Origin: Streptomyces sp. ALI-76-A
Lineage (GTDB): Bacteria > Actinomycetota > Actinomycetes > Streptomycetales > Streptomycetaceae
Assembly (NCBI RefSeq): GCF_030287445.1
Contig: NZ_JASVWB010000002.1
Coordinates: 744,001 to 808,000, forward strand
Direction of reading: 5' to 3'
DNA: 64,000 bases
Shown here: one piece after another, positions 8,489 to 19,650 of the stretch
How the letters are laid out: each line of letters starts with the position of its first letter
Position numbering within the stretch: the stretch's first letter is position 1
Position numbers and translations under genes: made by a program
The notes under the pieces: generated by a model
The model's database searches: none
Seen by the model: the letters and a program-made list of their open reading frames with translations, nothing else
What the model was told of the DNA's origin: nothing

Positions 8489-8732
8489 TCAGGAGGCGTC
8501 CGCGTGGATGAAGGACTGGATCGCGGTGGCCGCGGCCCCGCGCGCCCACTCCTCGAACGGCAGGGGACGGGTCAGCAGGTCACACCGCGCGGCCGATCCG
8601 AAGGCGGCCGAGGCGAAGGCGTCGCGGATCTGCTCGGCGAAGAGGTCGTACGCCGCCAGCCCCTCACCGGAGATGATCACCCGTTGGGGGCCGAACAGGT
8701 TGGCCACGGTCGCGACGCCGCGGCCGATCGCT
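8489..8732 (-). pseudogene. C-terminal remnant of a ROK family regulator or sugar kinase
   Basis: The frame reads AIGRGVATVANLFGPQRVII, then SGEGLAAYDLFAEQIRDAFA and PLPFEEWARGAAATAIQSFI. This is the last ~80 residues of Streptomyces ROK/NagC-type repressors, including the NLF.P..V..SGEG element that closes the kinase-like fold. The sequence upstream stops in all sensible frames, so the DNA-binding and sugar-binding parts are lost. The original stop codon is intact at 8489. It probably once controlled the alpha-galactosidase cluster of which the neighbouring fragment is the other end. Confidence 0.75.
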
Positions 8733-9471
8733 CAGTTGGCGAGGGTTCAAAGGCCGCATGTCTCTTTCGATCGCCTCGCGCTCATCCGACCGCCTGCGTG
8801 GACGGTCGCGCGCAGGTTCACGTCGGCGGCGGGAGTTCGGCCGCGCGGAGTGATCGCGGGCGGGAAACGGGCGGGAAAGGAGAGGCGGTCGACCTCCCCA
8901 GGCGCCGCCTGCTCCTTTCCCGCCGACGTTCGCCGACTACCCGGATCTTCACGGCTCACTCCTGGCGATCACGATTCACGGACGGGGCACCGCGCGGGCT
9001 CGTCCGCGGGGTATCGCCCGAGCCCCCGGATGGCGAGACGCAGTTCACACCCGCCGGGGACTACGCCCCGGGAACAGCGCACCGTGGTTCACCGTTCAAC
9101 TGTGTGTGCGGGTGCGGAGGGACCGTGTCCCCGGGCCTCACCCTCCGCCCGTGGGGACGATCGTTCGGCTGAAGCCCCACGGAGCCATTCGCCGAGAGGC
9201 GACCGCCCTTCGCGTCCGCACCCCGTACCGCCCCGGTCGGCTTTCCCCCGAGCAGACCGGGGCTTCCTCATGTCGTGGGCGAGTGACCGGTTCGACCGGG
9301 AGCGGCCCGCCGGTGGCCGCGGAACGTCCGGACGTGAGGACAGCCGGGGAATCGGGGTAGTCGGACGGCGGCGGTGAACCCGTCCGGCCAGGGACGCGGA
9401 GGCCCGGACGACGGACACAGCGGTTCCGCGGGAATCCGCACGGGCACGGACGTCGAGGAAGAGGGGCCGGA
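8733..9471. other. Gene-free stretch between the remnants and recQ
   Basis: About 740 bases without a coding region I can support. One notable structure is the hairpin at 9230-9263, listed separately. The right end holds the upstream region of the helicase gene. Confidence 0.5.
9230..9263. terminator. Hairpin, possible orphan terminator
   Basis: GCCCCGGTC and its exact complement are separated by 16 bases, followed by TTCCTC on the plus strand. No gene ends nearby on the plus strand, so it may have belonged to a lost gene. Confidence 0.45.
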
Positions 9472-11166
9472 ATGCCGGACGAGAGGGAACAGGGCGTCGC
9501 GGACCGCCTGGCGCGGACCGCCGCCGACGTGTTCGGCTGGCGGGAGCTGCGGCCGGGACAGCTGACCGCCATGGAAGCGGTCACGGCGGGCCGCGACACC
9601 CTGGTGGTCATGCCGACCGGCGCGGGGAAATCTGCCGTGTACCAGGTGGCCGCACTGCTACGTCCCGGCCCCACCGTGGTGGTCTCCCCGCTCATCGCCC
9701 TCCAGCGTGACCAGATCGCCGGCCTGCTGAGCCATCGCGCTCCGGACGCGGTCGCCGTCAACTCCGCCCAGCCGCAGGGCGAGACGGAGGCCGCCTGGGC
9801 GGCGGTGCAGCACGGCGACGCCGAGTACCTGTTCCTCTCCCCCGAGCAGCTGACGAAGGACGAGGTCGTCGAGCGGCTGGCCCGGGCCGCGCCCTCGCTG
9901 TTCGTCGTCGACGAGGCGCAGTGCGTGGCCGCCTGGGGCCACGACTTCCGCCCCGACTACCTGCGCCTGGCCCAGGTGGTCCAGCGGGTGGGCAGACCCA
10001 CGGTCCTCGGCCTGACGGCCACGGCGGCGCCTCCGGTGCGCGAGGAGATCGTGCAGCGGCTGGGCATGGAGGATCCGGCACTGGTCGTGGCCGGTTTCGA
10101 CCGGCCGAACATCACCTTGGAGGTGCGCCGCTTCCAGGACGACGCGGACAAGCGGCGGGCAGTGGTGGAGCGGGCCGCGACGGAGCCCAAGCCCGGCATC
10201 GTCTACACCGCCACACGCCGGGACGCCGAGGACTACGCGGCCGAGCTCACCGGACTCGGCCTGTCGGCCGCCGCCTACCACGCCGGGCTGAGCGCCGCCG
10301 AGCGCTCCCGCGCCCACGACGCCTTCCTGGCCGGCGAGGCCGACGTGGTGGTCGCCACCTCCGCCTTCGGCATGGGCATCGACAAGGAGGACGTCCGGTT
10401 CGTGCTGCACGCTTCGGTGCCCGGCTCGCTCGACGCCTACTACCAGGAGATCGGCCGGGCCGGCCGCGACGGCGCGCCCGCGCTCGCCGTTCTGCACTAC
10501 CGGCCGGAGGACAGCGGCCTCCAGCACCTCTTCGCCGCTCGCGCGCCCGACGAGGAGACCCTCGGTGAGGTCGCGGAGGGGATCCAGGACCAGGACGGCC
10601 CCGTCGCGCTGGACGACGTCGGCGAGCGGACGAACCTGTCGCGCCGCCGTGTGACGGCGGCGGCCAACCTCCTGGAGCAGGCGGGAGCCGTACGCACCGA
10701 AGCCGACGGGCAGGTGCGTTTCGTGCCCGGTGTGACGGCCGAGGACGCCACCGTGCGCGCGGCGGAGGAAGCGCGGGCACGCAGGAGGCTGGAGCGGTCG
10801 AGGCTGGAGATGGTGCTGGGGTACGCCGAGGCGACGGGCTGCCGCCGGCGCTTCCTGCTCGGTTACTTCGGCGAGCCCTACGAGGCCCCCTGCGGCACCT
10901 GTGACGTGTGCGCGTCCTCCTCCGCGAGCGAGGGGACGGTCGTCGAGGGAGTGGGCGACCCGAACGGCACCGGTGACTCCCGGCCGGCCCATCCCGCGGC
11001 CGCCTCCTACCCGGCGGGCACCCAGGTGCGGCACAGCGAGTGGGGCGACGGCACCGTGATGAGCGAGGAGGGCGACCGCGTCACCGTCCTGTTCGACTCC
11101 ATGGGATACCGGACGCTGTCCCTGGCCACGGTCGCCGACAAGGAGCTGCTGACCAGGCGGCAGTGA
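9472..11166 (+). CDS. RecQ-type ATP-dependent DNA helicase with Tudor-like C-terminus
   Basis: 564 residues. It has SF2 helicase motifs in order: Q-motif region FGWRELRPGQ (21-30), Walker A PTGAGKS (48-54), Walker B DEAQ (147-150; family norm DEAH, so His is Gln here), TATA (182-185), and motif VI QEIGRAGRDG (325-334). RQC-type zinc ligands follow as C457, C474, C477 and C480 (CGTCDVC). No HRDC domain follows. Instead, residues ~515-555 (GTQVRHSEWGDGTVMSEEGD then VLFDSMGYRTLSL) match the Tudor-like tail of PcrA/UvrD helicases. Expected role: 3'-5' unwinding in recombination repair. AGAGGGG precedes the ATG. Single gene. Confidence 0.88.
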   Translation: MPDEREQGVADRLARTAADVFGWRELRPGQLTAMEAVTAGRDTLVVMPTGAGKSAVYQVAALLRPGPTVVVSPLIALQRDQIAGLLSHRAPDAVAVNSAQPQGETEAAWAAVQHGDAEYLFLSPEQLTKDEVVERLARAAPSLFVVDEAQCVAAWGHDFRPDYLRLAQVVQRVGRPTVLGLTATAAPPVREEIVQRLGMEDPALVVAGFDRPNITLEVRRFQDDADKRRAVVERAATEPKPGIVYTATRRDAEDYAAELTGLGLSAAAYHAGLSAAERSRAHDAFLAGEADVVVATSAFGMGIDKEDVRFVLHASVPGSLDAYYQEIGRAGRDGAPALAVLHYRPEDSGLQHLFAARAPDEETLGEVAEGIQDQDGPVALDDVGERTNLSRRRVTAAANLLEQAGAVRTEADGQVRFVPGVTAEDATVRAAEEARARRRLERSRLEMVLGYAEATGCRRRFLLGYFGEPYEAPCGTCDVCASSSASEGTVVEGVGDPNGTGDSRPAHPAAASYPAGTQVRHSEWGDGTVMSEEGDRVTVLFDSMGYRTLSLATVADKELLTRRQ

Positions 11167-11226
11167 TCCAGGCCGAAGTGGACCGTGCGGAAGTCACCCC
11201 CCGGGCTCGGACGCCGCCCGGCGTGT

Positions 11227-11232
11227 GATGCT
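11227..11232 (+). promoter_or_regulatory. Possible -10 box for a leaderless GNAT transcript
   Basis: GATGCT lies 6 bases before the ATG at 11239 and no ribosome binding site is visible. The same spacing recurs at four other genes in this window. Confidence 0.4.
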
Positions 11233-11238
11233 GGTGCG

Positions 11239-11745
11239 ATGAGTGATCGACACGAGGTGTCCATCGTCCGCTGGCCCGGCCAGGCGGCCACGGCGGCCGG
11301 TCCGGCCGGCCTGGCCGGCTTGCTGGCGGCCTACCACCTGCGAACGGAGGCCGAGAAGGGCCAGGCCGTTTCCGGCGTGGAGGCGCTGCCCGGCCGGTAC
11401 CGGGCCGAGATCGCGGACCCGCGGGCCGCGTTCGCGGACGACGTCGTCCTGCTGGCCCTGAGCGGGGACACCGCCGTGGGCTGTCTGGTGGTCACCGCTC
11501 CCGCCGACGGGTGGTCGGAGATCAAGAGGCTCTGGACGGACCCCGCCTCCCGGGGCCGGGGCGTCGCGTCCGGCCTGATCGGCGCCGCGCTCGCGCAGGC
11601 CGCGGACAGCGGCGTCGGCACGGTGCGGCTGTCGGTGTGGGCATGGCGGACGGACGCCATCGCCCTGTACGAGCGGTTCGGCTTCGCCGTCACCCCGTCA
11701 TGGGACGAACGGGACCAACTGGTGTGCATGCGGCGTGCCGTGTGA
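11239..11745 (+). CDS. GNAT family N-acetyltransferase
   Basis: 168 residues from the ATG at 11239. The acetyl-CoA-binding core is clear: ALSGDTAVGCLVV (beta strand pair), EIKRLWTDPASRGRGVASGL (motif A with the pyrophosphate loop RGRGVAS), then VRLSVWAWRTDAIALYERFG (motif B; ALYERFGF is the family hallmark). Substrate unknown. The start has no ribosome binding site but a -10-like hexamer 6 bases upstream, pointing to a leaderless mRNA. It follows the helicase gene by 72 bases and is likely independent. An upstream GTG in frame would add 18 low-quality residues. Confidence 0.8.
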   Translation: MSDRHEVSIVRWPGQAATAAGPAGLAGLLAAYHLRTEAEKGQAVSGVEALPGRYRAEIADPRAAFADDVVLLALSGDTAVGCLVVTAPADGWSEIKRLWTDPASRGRGVASGLIGAALAQAADSGVGTVRLSVWAWRTDAIALYERFGFAVTPSWDERDQLVCMRRAV

Positions 11746-11974
11746 GCCGCGAGGCGCCGGCGGCGGGGGCGGCCGGCGGCCCGGGGCCGCCGGCGGCCGG
11801 GTGATCCGCTGCCCAAGGGGCACCCACGTGCCTCTCCGCTCCGGCTCCCCGGAGTCAAGGACGGCACCGGAGAAACCCAACAGCGCACTAAAGATCAACC
11901 AGGATCCGGTCATGTCCAGCCATGATTGGGTAACGCGCGCGGCCGGACGCGGACTCGGGCGTACGTTCCTCTCC

Positions 11975-12751
11975 GTGAACTCAGAAGTCACCCCTCACAG
12001 AGCCGTCGGCCGGCAGGCCACCGCATCCGCCGACGCGCAGTCCCCCACCCCCTCGACCGCCCGCCGCTCCCTGCTGCGCGCCGGGCTGACCGGGGCCGCC
12101 GTACTCGGCGCCGGTGTCACGCTCGGCGCGACGCCCGCCGCCGCCGGCCCTGGCACCCGTCACCGGCCCGGCACACCCGGGGAAGTCCTGCGGGAACTGG
12201 CGGTGGGCAACCGCCGCTGGAGTACGTACCGCGAGACGCACCCGGACGAAACACCCACGGTGCGGCAGACGCTGACGACGAGTCAGCACCCCTTCGCCGT
12301 CATCCTGGGCTGCATCGACTCCCGGGTCCCGCCCGAGCTGGTCTTCGACCAGGGTCTCGGCGACCTGCTGACCGTGCGTTCCGCCGGGGAGGTGCTGGAC
12401 GAGGCCGTCCTCGGCAGCGTCGCGTACGGCGTGCTCGAACTGGGGATTCCGCTGGTCATGGTGCTCGGCCACCAGTCGTGCGGAGCCGTGCGCGCCGCCG
12501 TGGAGGCGGACGAGTCCGGCGCCCGGCTGCCGGCCCACATCCAGTATCTCGCCGACCAGATACGGCCGGCGATCGACCACGGCAAGGAAGGTGCCGCCCG
12601 CGTCGACGCGACCGTCGACGCCCACGTCCGGGCCGTCCGCGCGCGCCTGGCGGCGGAACCCGACCTCGCGGCGAAGGTGACGACCGGGCAACTCGCCATC
12701 GTGGGCGCCCGGTACGAGCTGACGACCCAGCGCGTCCACCACCTCGCCTGA
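11975..12751 (+). CDS. Exported beta-class carbonic anhydrase
   Basis: 258 residues. A twin-arginine signal (RRSLLRAGLTGAAVLGAGVT, residues 30-49, ending ATPAAAGP) directs export. The catalytic domain carries the beta-CA zinc and dyad residues: C113, D115 and R117 in GCIDSRVPPE, and H166 and C169 in LGHQSCGAVRAA. It interconverts CO2 and bicarbonate, here outside the membrane. I chose the GTG at 11975 because it gives a normal N-region before the RR; an ATG at 11911 in frame would add 21 residues, and there is no strong ribosome binding site at either. A large hairpin terminator follows at once, so it is a single-gene unit. Confidence 0.85.
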   Translation: MNSEVTPHRAVGRQATASADAQSPTPSTARRSLLRAGLTGAAVLGAGVTLGATPAAAGPGTRHRPGTPGEVLRELAVGNRRWSTYRETHPDETPTVRQTLTTSQHPFAVILGCIDSRVPPELVFDQGLGDLLTVRSAGEVLDEAVLGSVAYGVLELGIPLVMVLGHQSCGAVRAAVEADESGARLPAHIQYLADQIRPAIDHGKEGAARVDATVDAHVRAVRARLAAEPDLAAKVTTGQLAIVGARYELTTQRVHHLA

Positions 12752-12757
12752 CCACCG

Positions 12758-12796
12758 TGGGTGCGGCGCGCGGCGTGACCGCGCACCGCACCCACA
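12758..12796 (+). terminator. Strong hairpin terminator after the carbonic anhydrase gene
   Basis: A 17-base stem with one mismatch (GTGGGTGCGG...) and the 5-base loop CGTGA begins 6 bases after the stop codon. Confidence 0.8.
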
Positions 12797-12993
12797 CCCG
12801 TGCGCGGCCACGCCGCGAACGGCCCGGGGCACAACTGTCAGGTGTGAGACACCAGTTCGCCCGGGCACCGCCGCGAGGAGGCACCGAGGCACCCGCACGC
12901 AACGAAGTCGGCCACCAACACGATGAAGTAACTGATCTTGGGCACACGGCGGTAGTGATCTTGGAATCGACCCCGTGAGGAGCACGCGCCGCC

Positions 12994-13806
12994 GTGACCA
13001 CGCCCGTACGCCGTCCGCGATCCGCCGACCGCCGAAGCCGTCCCTTCGATCTCCGTCGGACCGCCGCCTACTTCTGCCTTCTCGCCCTCGCCCTGATCGC
13101 TGTGGGCCTTTCGGCCAGGGCGGCGGCCGACGCCGTCGAGCGGCGCCCCGCCTGGGCTCTCGTGCTCGCCCTCGTGGGGGTGGCGCTCACCCTGGCCCTG
13201 CGGCGCCGACGGCACCGGCTCTCCGTGGCGAGGGTGGCACGACGGGCCGCCGCGGCGCTCGACGAGGGAGCGGGTACGGCGGTCGAGGTGCTGGCCACCG
13301 CACCGGCCACGCGCACCGACGAGAAGTCTTCGCTCCTCGTCGTCGACATCGCCGGTGACCAGACGGTCGTCCTCCCCCGCGGCGCCACGGCCCCCCACGA
13401 CGTCCTTGATCCGGAGGAGTTCGAGGAGGCGATAGCCGCCCTGTGCGAACGGGACGGGTGCTCGGACGTCGAAGTCGTCGGCGGCGCGGGCGACCTCGGC
13501 GCGGACGTCCTGGCCGTCGCACCCGACGGACGGCGTGTCGTCATCCAGTGCAAGCGCTACGGCGAGGGCCACCGGGTCGGCTCCCAGGATCTGCAGCGCT
13601 TCGGCGGGACCTGCTTCACCGTCCATGAGGCCGATGTCGCCGTCGTCGTCACCACCAGCGACTTCACCGCTCCGGCTGTCGAGTACGCCGAACAGTGCGG
13701 CATCGTGTGCTGGGACGGGCAGGCCCTGCGGGCGTGGGACGCCGGCACCGGCCCGACGCCCTGGGAGTCCTGGACCGCGGCAGGCCAGGAGCCCGGGTGT
13801 GCCTGA
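12994..13806 (+). CDS. Membrane-anchored Mrr-type restriction endonuclease-like protein
   Basis: 270 residues. Two hydrophobic helices (residues ~23-41 and ~53-69) anchor the N-terminus. A basic patch (RRRRHRL) and a linker follow. A C-terminal domain of the PD-(D/E)xK Mrr_cat family begins near DPEEFEEAIAALCERDG and has the catalytic signature GGAGDLGADV (D171) followed by VVIQCKRYG (Q185, K187). Such proteins may cut modified or foreign DNA; the membrane anchor suggests action on incoming DNA, which is inference. No methylase is nearby, as expected for type IV-like systems. A GAGGAG ribosome binding site supports the GTG start. Confidence 0.8.
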   Translation: MTTPVRRPRSADRRSRPFDLRRTAAYFCLLALALIAVGLSARAAADAVERRPAWALVLALVGVALTLALRRRRHRLSVARVARRAAAALDEGAGTAVEVLATAPATRTDEKSSLLVVDIAGDQTVVLPRGATAPHDVLDPEEFEEAIAALCERDGCSDVEVVGGAGDLGADVLAVAPDGRRVVIQCKRYGEGHRVGSQDLQRFGGTCFTVHEADVAVVVTTSDFTAPAVEYAEQCGIVCWDGQALRAWDAGTGPTPWESWTAAGQEPGCA

Positions 13807-13868
13807 CCGGCGCTTCGGCCACCGGTCACCGGCAGGACGAGCACCGGCCCGACGGGACCCCGCCGTGC

Positions 13869-13874
13869 CATGCT
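13869..13874 (+). promoter_or_regulatory. Possible -10 box for a leaderless AraC transcript
   Basis: CATGCT lies 6 bases before the GTG start at 13881, matching the pattern at other leaderless-looking genes in this window. Confidence 0.4.
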
Positions 13875-13880
13875 GGAGCC

Positions 13881-14318
13881 GTGACGCTCTCCGACCTGGT
13901 CCGGCTCCGCCGGGCCCGCGACATGATGGACCGCGACTACGCGCAGCCGCTCGACGTCCCCGCGCTGGCCCGCGAGGCCCTGATGTCGCCCGGCCACTTC
14001 TCCCGCAGCTTCCGCGCCGCGTTCGGGGAGACGCCGTACAGCTATCTGATGACCCGCAGGATCGAGCGGGCCAAGGCGCTGCTGCGGCGCGGCGACCTGT
14101 CGGTGACGGAGGTCTGCTTCGCGGTCGGGTGTACCTCGCTGGGGTCGTTCAGCTCGCGGTTCACCGAGCTGGTCGGCGAGAGCCCGAGCGCGTACCGGGC
14201 CCGGCCGCATGACGCGGGTGCGGCCATCCCCGCCTGTGTCGCCAAGGTCTTCACCCGACCGGTCAGGAACGCCGGACCGGTCAGGAACGGAGAAGCGAAG
14301 AACCCCACCCGTCCGTAG
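13881..14318 (+). CDS. AraC family transcriptional regulator (compact)
   Basis: 145 residues, essentially a lone AraC DNA-binding domain. The two helix-turn-helix units are LDVPALAREALMSPGHFSRS and LSVTEVCFAVGCTSLGSFSS, closed by the consensus RFTELVGESPSAYR. There is no N-terminal ligand domain, only a short C-terminal tail. The stop codon overlaps the -10-like box of the following VOC gene. In Streptomyces such short AraC genes commonly sit directly before a VOC/glyoxalase gene and presumably control it. The GTG at 13881 has CATGCT 6 bases upstream and only a poorly spaced GGAG, so the mRNA is probably leaderless. Confidence 0.85.
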   Translation: MTLSDLVRLRRARDMMDRDYAQPLDVPALAREALMSPGHFSRSFRAAFGETPYSYLMTRRIERAKALLRRGDLSVTEVCFAVGCTSLGSFSSRFTELVGESPSAYRARPHDAGAAIPACVAKVFTRPVRNAGPVRNGEAKNPTRP

Positions 14319-14321
14319 CCT
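14316..14321 (+). promoter_or_regulatory. -10 box of the VOC gene, overlapping the AraC stop codon
   Basis: TAGCCT ends 7 bases before the ATG at 14329. Its first three bases are the TAG stop of the AraC gene. No ribosome binding site is present, so the VOC gene is probably leaderless and has its own promoter. Confidence 0.5.
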
Positions 14322-14328
14322 GAGCTGC

Positions 14329-14745
14329 ATGGACATCAAACTCTCGCAGTGCTTCATCGCCGTCGACGACCACGACAAGGCACTCGCCTTCTACCGGGAC
14401 GTGCTCGGACTCGAGGTACGCAACGACGTCGGCTTCGAGGGGATGCGCTGGGTGACGGTCGGCTCACCGTCGCAGCCCGACGTGGAGATCGTGCTGGAAC
14501 CGCCGGCCGCGGACCCGAACACCTCACCGGCCGACAAGCGGGCCCTGGAGGAACTGCTGGCCAAGGGCATGCTGCGCGGCGTGATCTTCTCGACCGACGA
14601 CTGCGACGCCGTCTTCGAGCGCGTCCAGGCCTCGGGAGCCGACGTGCTTCAGGAGCCGGTCGACCAGCCGTACGGGGTGCGCGACTGCGCCTTCCGTGAT
14701 CCCGCGGGCAACATGCTGCGCTTCGCCCAGCACCGCGGCAGGTGA
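14329..14745 (+). CDS. VOC superfamily (glyoxalase/bleomycin-resistance-like) protein
   Basis: 138 residues forming two beta-alpha-beta-beta-beta modules. The first opens with KLSQCFIAVDDHDKALAFYR and DVLGLEVRNDV; the second contains GVIFSTDDCDAVFERVQASG and QPYGVRDCAFRDPAGNMLRF, the typical VOC ending. The metal-ligand positions usually held by His or Glu are only partly kept, so I cannot say whether it is an enzyme, a dioxygenase-like protein or an antibiotic-binding protein. It lies between a short AraC regulator and a UvrA-like ATPase, a context that fits a protective or resistance role. Confidence 0.85.
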   Translation: MDIKLSQCFIAVDDHDKALAFYRDVLGLEVRNDVGFEGMRWVTVGSPSQPDVEIVLEPPAADPNTSPADKRALEELLAKGMLRGVIFSTDDCDAVFERVQASGADVLQEPVDQPYGVRDCAFRDPAGNMLRFAQHRGR

Positions 14746-14935
14746 GCCGGAGGCCGGCCGGTGTCACCACGCCGGCCGACCCCGACCCACAGCCGGAAGC
14801 GGAATCCGGCACCCCAACTCCCTTTCAGGTTCCGGGAGTTGGCGAAAAGGGAAGAGACGTGCACCCCGTAGCTGGTTAGATCGAGCCAGGCGACGCCGAG
14901 GGCGGAAGCGGCCCGGCCCGACAGATGGAGACATG

Positions 14936-17338
<2,403 letters not shown>

Positions 17339-17568
17339 CCGGATCCCGGTCGGGCGGCACGTATCCGGACGGCCGGCGAGCTCCGCACCCGAGCGACCCG
17401 GCCGCCTCCGGCGCTCCCGCCGTCCGGGACGACGGCGGCGATCCGTGGCCGCTCCCCCGCACGCGCGGCAGGTGGGTGGCCGAATGCGGCCTTGTCCCCA
17501 CCGGCGGGGCTCGGTCACTGTCGTGGGGCACCGCCCTCACCCGATGACCGACCACCATCGGAGACCCC

Positions 17569-18594
17569 ATGCTGCGGGTGCACTTCACCGCCGAGGACAT
17601 CGCGCGCGTCCGTGTCGCCGCCGCTCCCGACCATCTCTGGGAGATCACCAACAGCTACCAGACCCTGCTCCGCAAGGACGACACACTGGCGTTCGGCGAC
17701 TGGCGGCGCCTGGTCCGCCCGCGGCTGAGTCGGACCGACGGGCTGCTCACCGCGCTCCTGCCGCCGCGCGGCTACTCACCGGACTTCCTCACCCCCGACC
17801 TGCTCGGCACCTTCGCCGTGGAGAGTGCGGTCGACCGGGTGCTCAGCACGCCCAGGAGCATCCTGCGCCGCGACCTGGCACGGCTCGCCGCCTCCCCGGC
17901 CCGGCCCCGGCGGCCGCTGCCGACCGGCGTCCGCGCCCTGGCCGACGGCGAACCCGAGGCCCTGCGCCGGCTGGGCGCGGCCCTGCACGCCTACCACCGG
18001 CGCGCCCTCGTCCCCTTCCGCCCGCACGTCCGGGCGCAGGTGGACGCCGACCGGGCCGCGCGCGCCCGGGCGGTCCTGGACGGCGGCACGGACGGACTCC
18101 TGGCGAGCTTCCGGCCTACGCTGCGCTGGGAGCCGCCCGTCCTGACGGCCGACTACCCGGTCGATCGCGAACTGCGGCTCGGCGGACGCGGGTTGCTGCT
18201 CCAGCCGTCCTTCTTCTGCTCCCGCAGACCCATCATGCTCGCCTCCCCCGCTCCGGAACTGGTCCCCGTCCTGGTCTATCCGATCCAGCACACCCTCGGC
18301 TGGGCCACACGGCCGAGCGCCGCGGAACGGGACGCGGAGCTGGGTGTCCTGCTCGGGCGTACCCGGGCCGCCATCCTGGAGGACGTCGTGACGGGCCGCA
18401 CGACCGGCGAGCTCGCGCGGCGGTTCGGCATCTCGGGCGCCGCCGCGAGCCAGCACACCGCCGTCCTGCGCCGGGCGGGCCTGCTGCTGAGCATGCGCCG
18501 CAGCCGACACGTGGTGCACACCATCACGCCGGCGGGGCTCACCCTCCTCGGCGACCCGCCCGACGCGCCGTCCGACGCGCCGTCCGACGAGTGA
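17569..18594 (+). CDS. ArsR-like winged-helix transcriptional regulator with large N-terminal domain
   Basis: 341 residues. The first ~250 residues form an actinobacterial domain (opening MLRVHFTAEDIARVRVAAAP, later LLLQPSFFCSRRPIM) typical of a Streptomyces ArsR-like group often annotated DUF5937. The C-terminal ~80 residues are a winged helix: TTGELARRFGISGAAASQHT, then AVLRRAGLLLSMRRSRHVVH, then TITPAGLTLL. Unlike classic ArsR sensors there is no metal-binding cysteine motif. It starts at an ATG with GGAGA well placed, about 230 bases after the UvrA-like gene, same strand, so it may regulate that gene. The tail has a short PSDAPSDAPSDE repeat. Confidence 0.75.
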   Translation: MLRVHFTAEDIARVRVAAAPDHLWEITNSYQTLLRKDDTLAFGDWRRLVRPRLSRTDGLLTALLPPRGYSPDFLTPDLLGTFAVESAVDRVLSTPRSILRRDLARLAASPARPRRPLPTGVRALADGEPEALRRLGAALHAYHRRALVPFRPHVRAQVDADRAARARAVLDGGTDGLLASFRPTLRWEPPVLTADYPVDRELRLGGRGLLLQPSFFCSRRPIMLASPAPELVPVLVYPIQHTLGWATRPSAAERDAELGVLLGRTRAAILEDVVTGRTTGELARRFGISGAAASQHTAVLRRAGLLLSMRRSRHVVHTITPAGLTLLGDPPDAPSDAPSDE

Positions 18595-18708
18595 GCCACA
18601 GCTTCCACACGGGGGGCGGTACCGCGGCAGACGTCAGCTCGGCAGCACACGAGGCCGCACCCAGCCGGGCGCCTCGAATGTCGCCGTGCTCACAGGGGGT
18701 CTCACGCG

Positions 18709-19075
18709 ATGCGCACAAGTGCTCCGTCCTCGACGCCCCGGCACCCTCGGCGCCACGGCCTGTCCCGTGTCGGCCGTGTCCGCCGCCACCGGACCCGTCC
18801 AGGCCTCACCCGCCCAGGCCGCCGCCACGAACGAGCGCGCGGCCGGTCACGTCCTGCCCACGCCGGCCGCACCGCCCGCCGTGTCCGCGCCGTCGGCCGG
18901 GTCCGCGTCCGCCGAGCCCCCGACGATCCGCCCCGGGCCCAGGCCCAGTGGGATCGAGCATGTGGCGGCCGGTACATGCTGTCCGACCGGGTGGGCGGGG
19001 GCGCCTACCTCGACTCCCAGAGCGGCGCGCCGTCACACGCGTACGTCCACGGCCGGAGCGGCGACCTCCTGACGG
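18709..19075 (+). pseudogene. Decayed secreted protein, possibly a protease propeptide fragment
   Basis: One frame gives GATACPVSAVSAATGPVQAS and PAQAAATNE, which looks like the end of a signal peptide. A different frame downstream gives QWDRACGGRYMLSDRVGGGA and YLDSQSG, which resembles the propeptide of streptogrisin/alpha-lytic-type serine proteases. No single frame joins the two halves and no protease domain follows. It looks like an exported protein gene broken by frameshift and truncated. The family suggestion is weak; the secreted nature is better supported. Confidence 0.3.
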
Positions 19076-19125
19076 CCGTGCCGCCACGGCGGAACCAGCC
19101 CGCCCCACAACTGGACGCCCGTCCG

Positions 19126-19170
19126 GTCCGTCCGCGACCGGTCCGTCCGCGACCGGTCCGTCCGCGACCG
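19126..19170. repeat. Three tandem 15-bp repeats
   Basis: Three exact copies of GTCCGTCCGCGACCG, preceded by a partial copy, lie at the ragged end of the decayed secreted protein region. Confidence 0.95.
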
Positions 19171-19174
19171 CTGA

Positions 19175-19435
<261 letters not shown>

Positions 19436-19512
19436 CGGCCTGAGCGGACGCGCACGCAGGTGGACGTGCCGGGGGCACGCCGCAGCGCCCTTCCCGGTCG
19501 GCCGGTCGGCCG

Positions 19513-19560
19513 GTCGGTCGGCCCGGCGGTCGGTCGGCCCGGCGGTCGGTCGGCCCGGCG
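19513..19560. repeat. Three tandem 16-bp repeats
   Basis: Three exact copies of GTCGGTCGGCCCGGCG with partial copies on both sides, directly downstream of the truncated esterase. Confidence 0.95.
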
Positions 19561-19650
19561 GTCGGAGCACGAACAGCGCTCGCAACTGACCGGCATGTCC
19601 CAGACGTTGACCGGGGCCCGGCGCGACAGCACAATGAGCGCGCGCAGTCC

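Noticed and set aside
9089..9418. Minus-strand 109-codon frame before recQ
   Set aside because: No motif, no ribosome binding site; overlaps a hairpin and the helicase upstream region.
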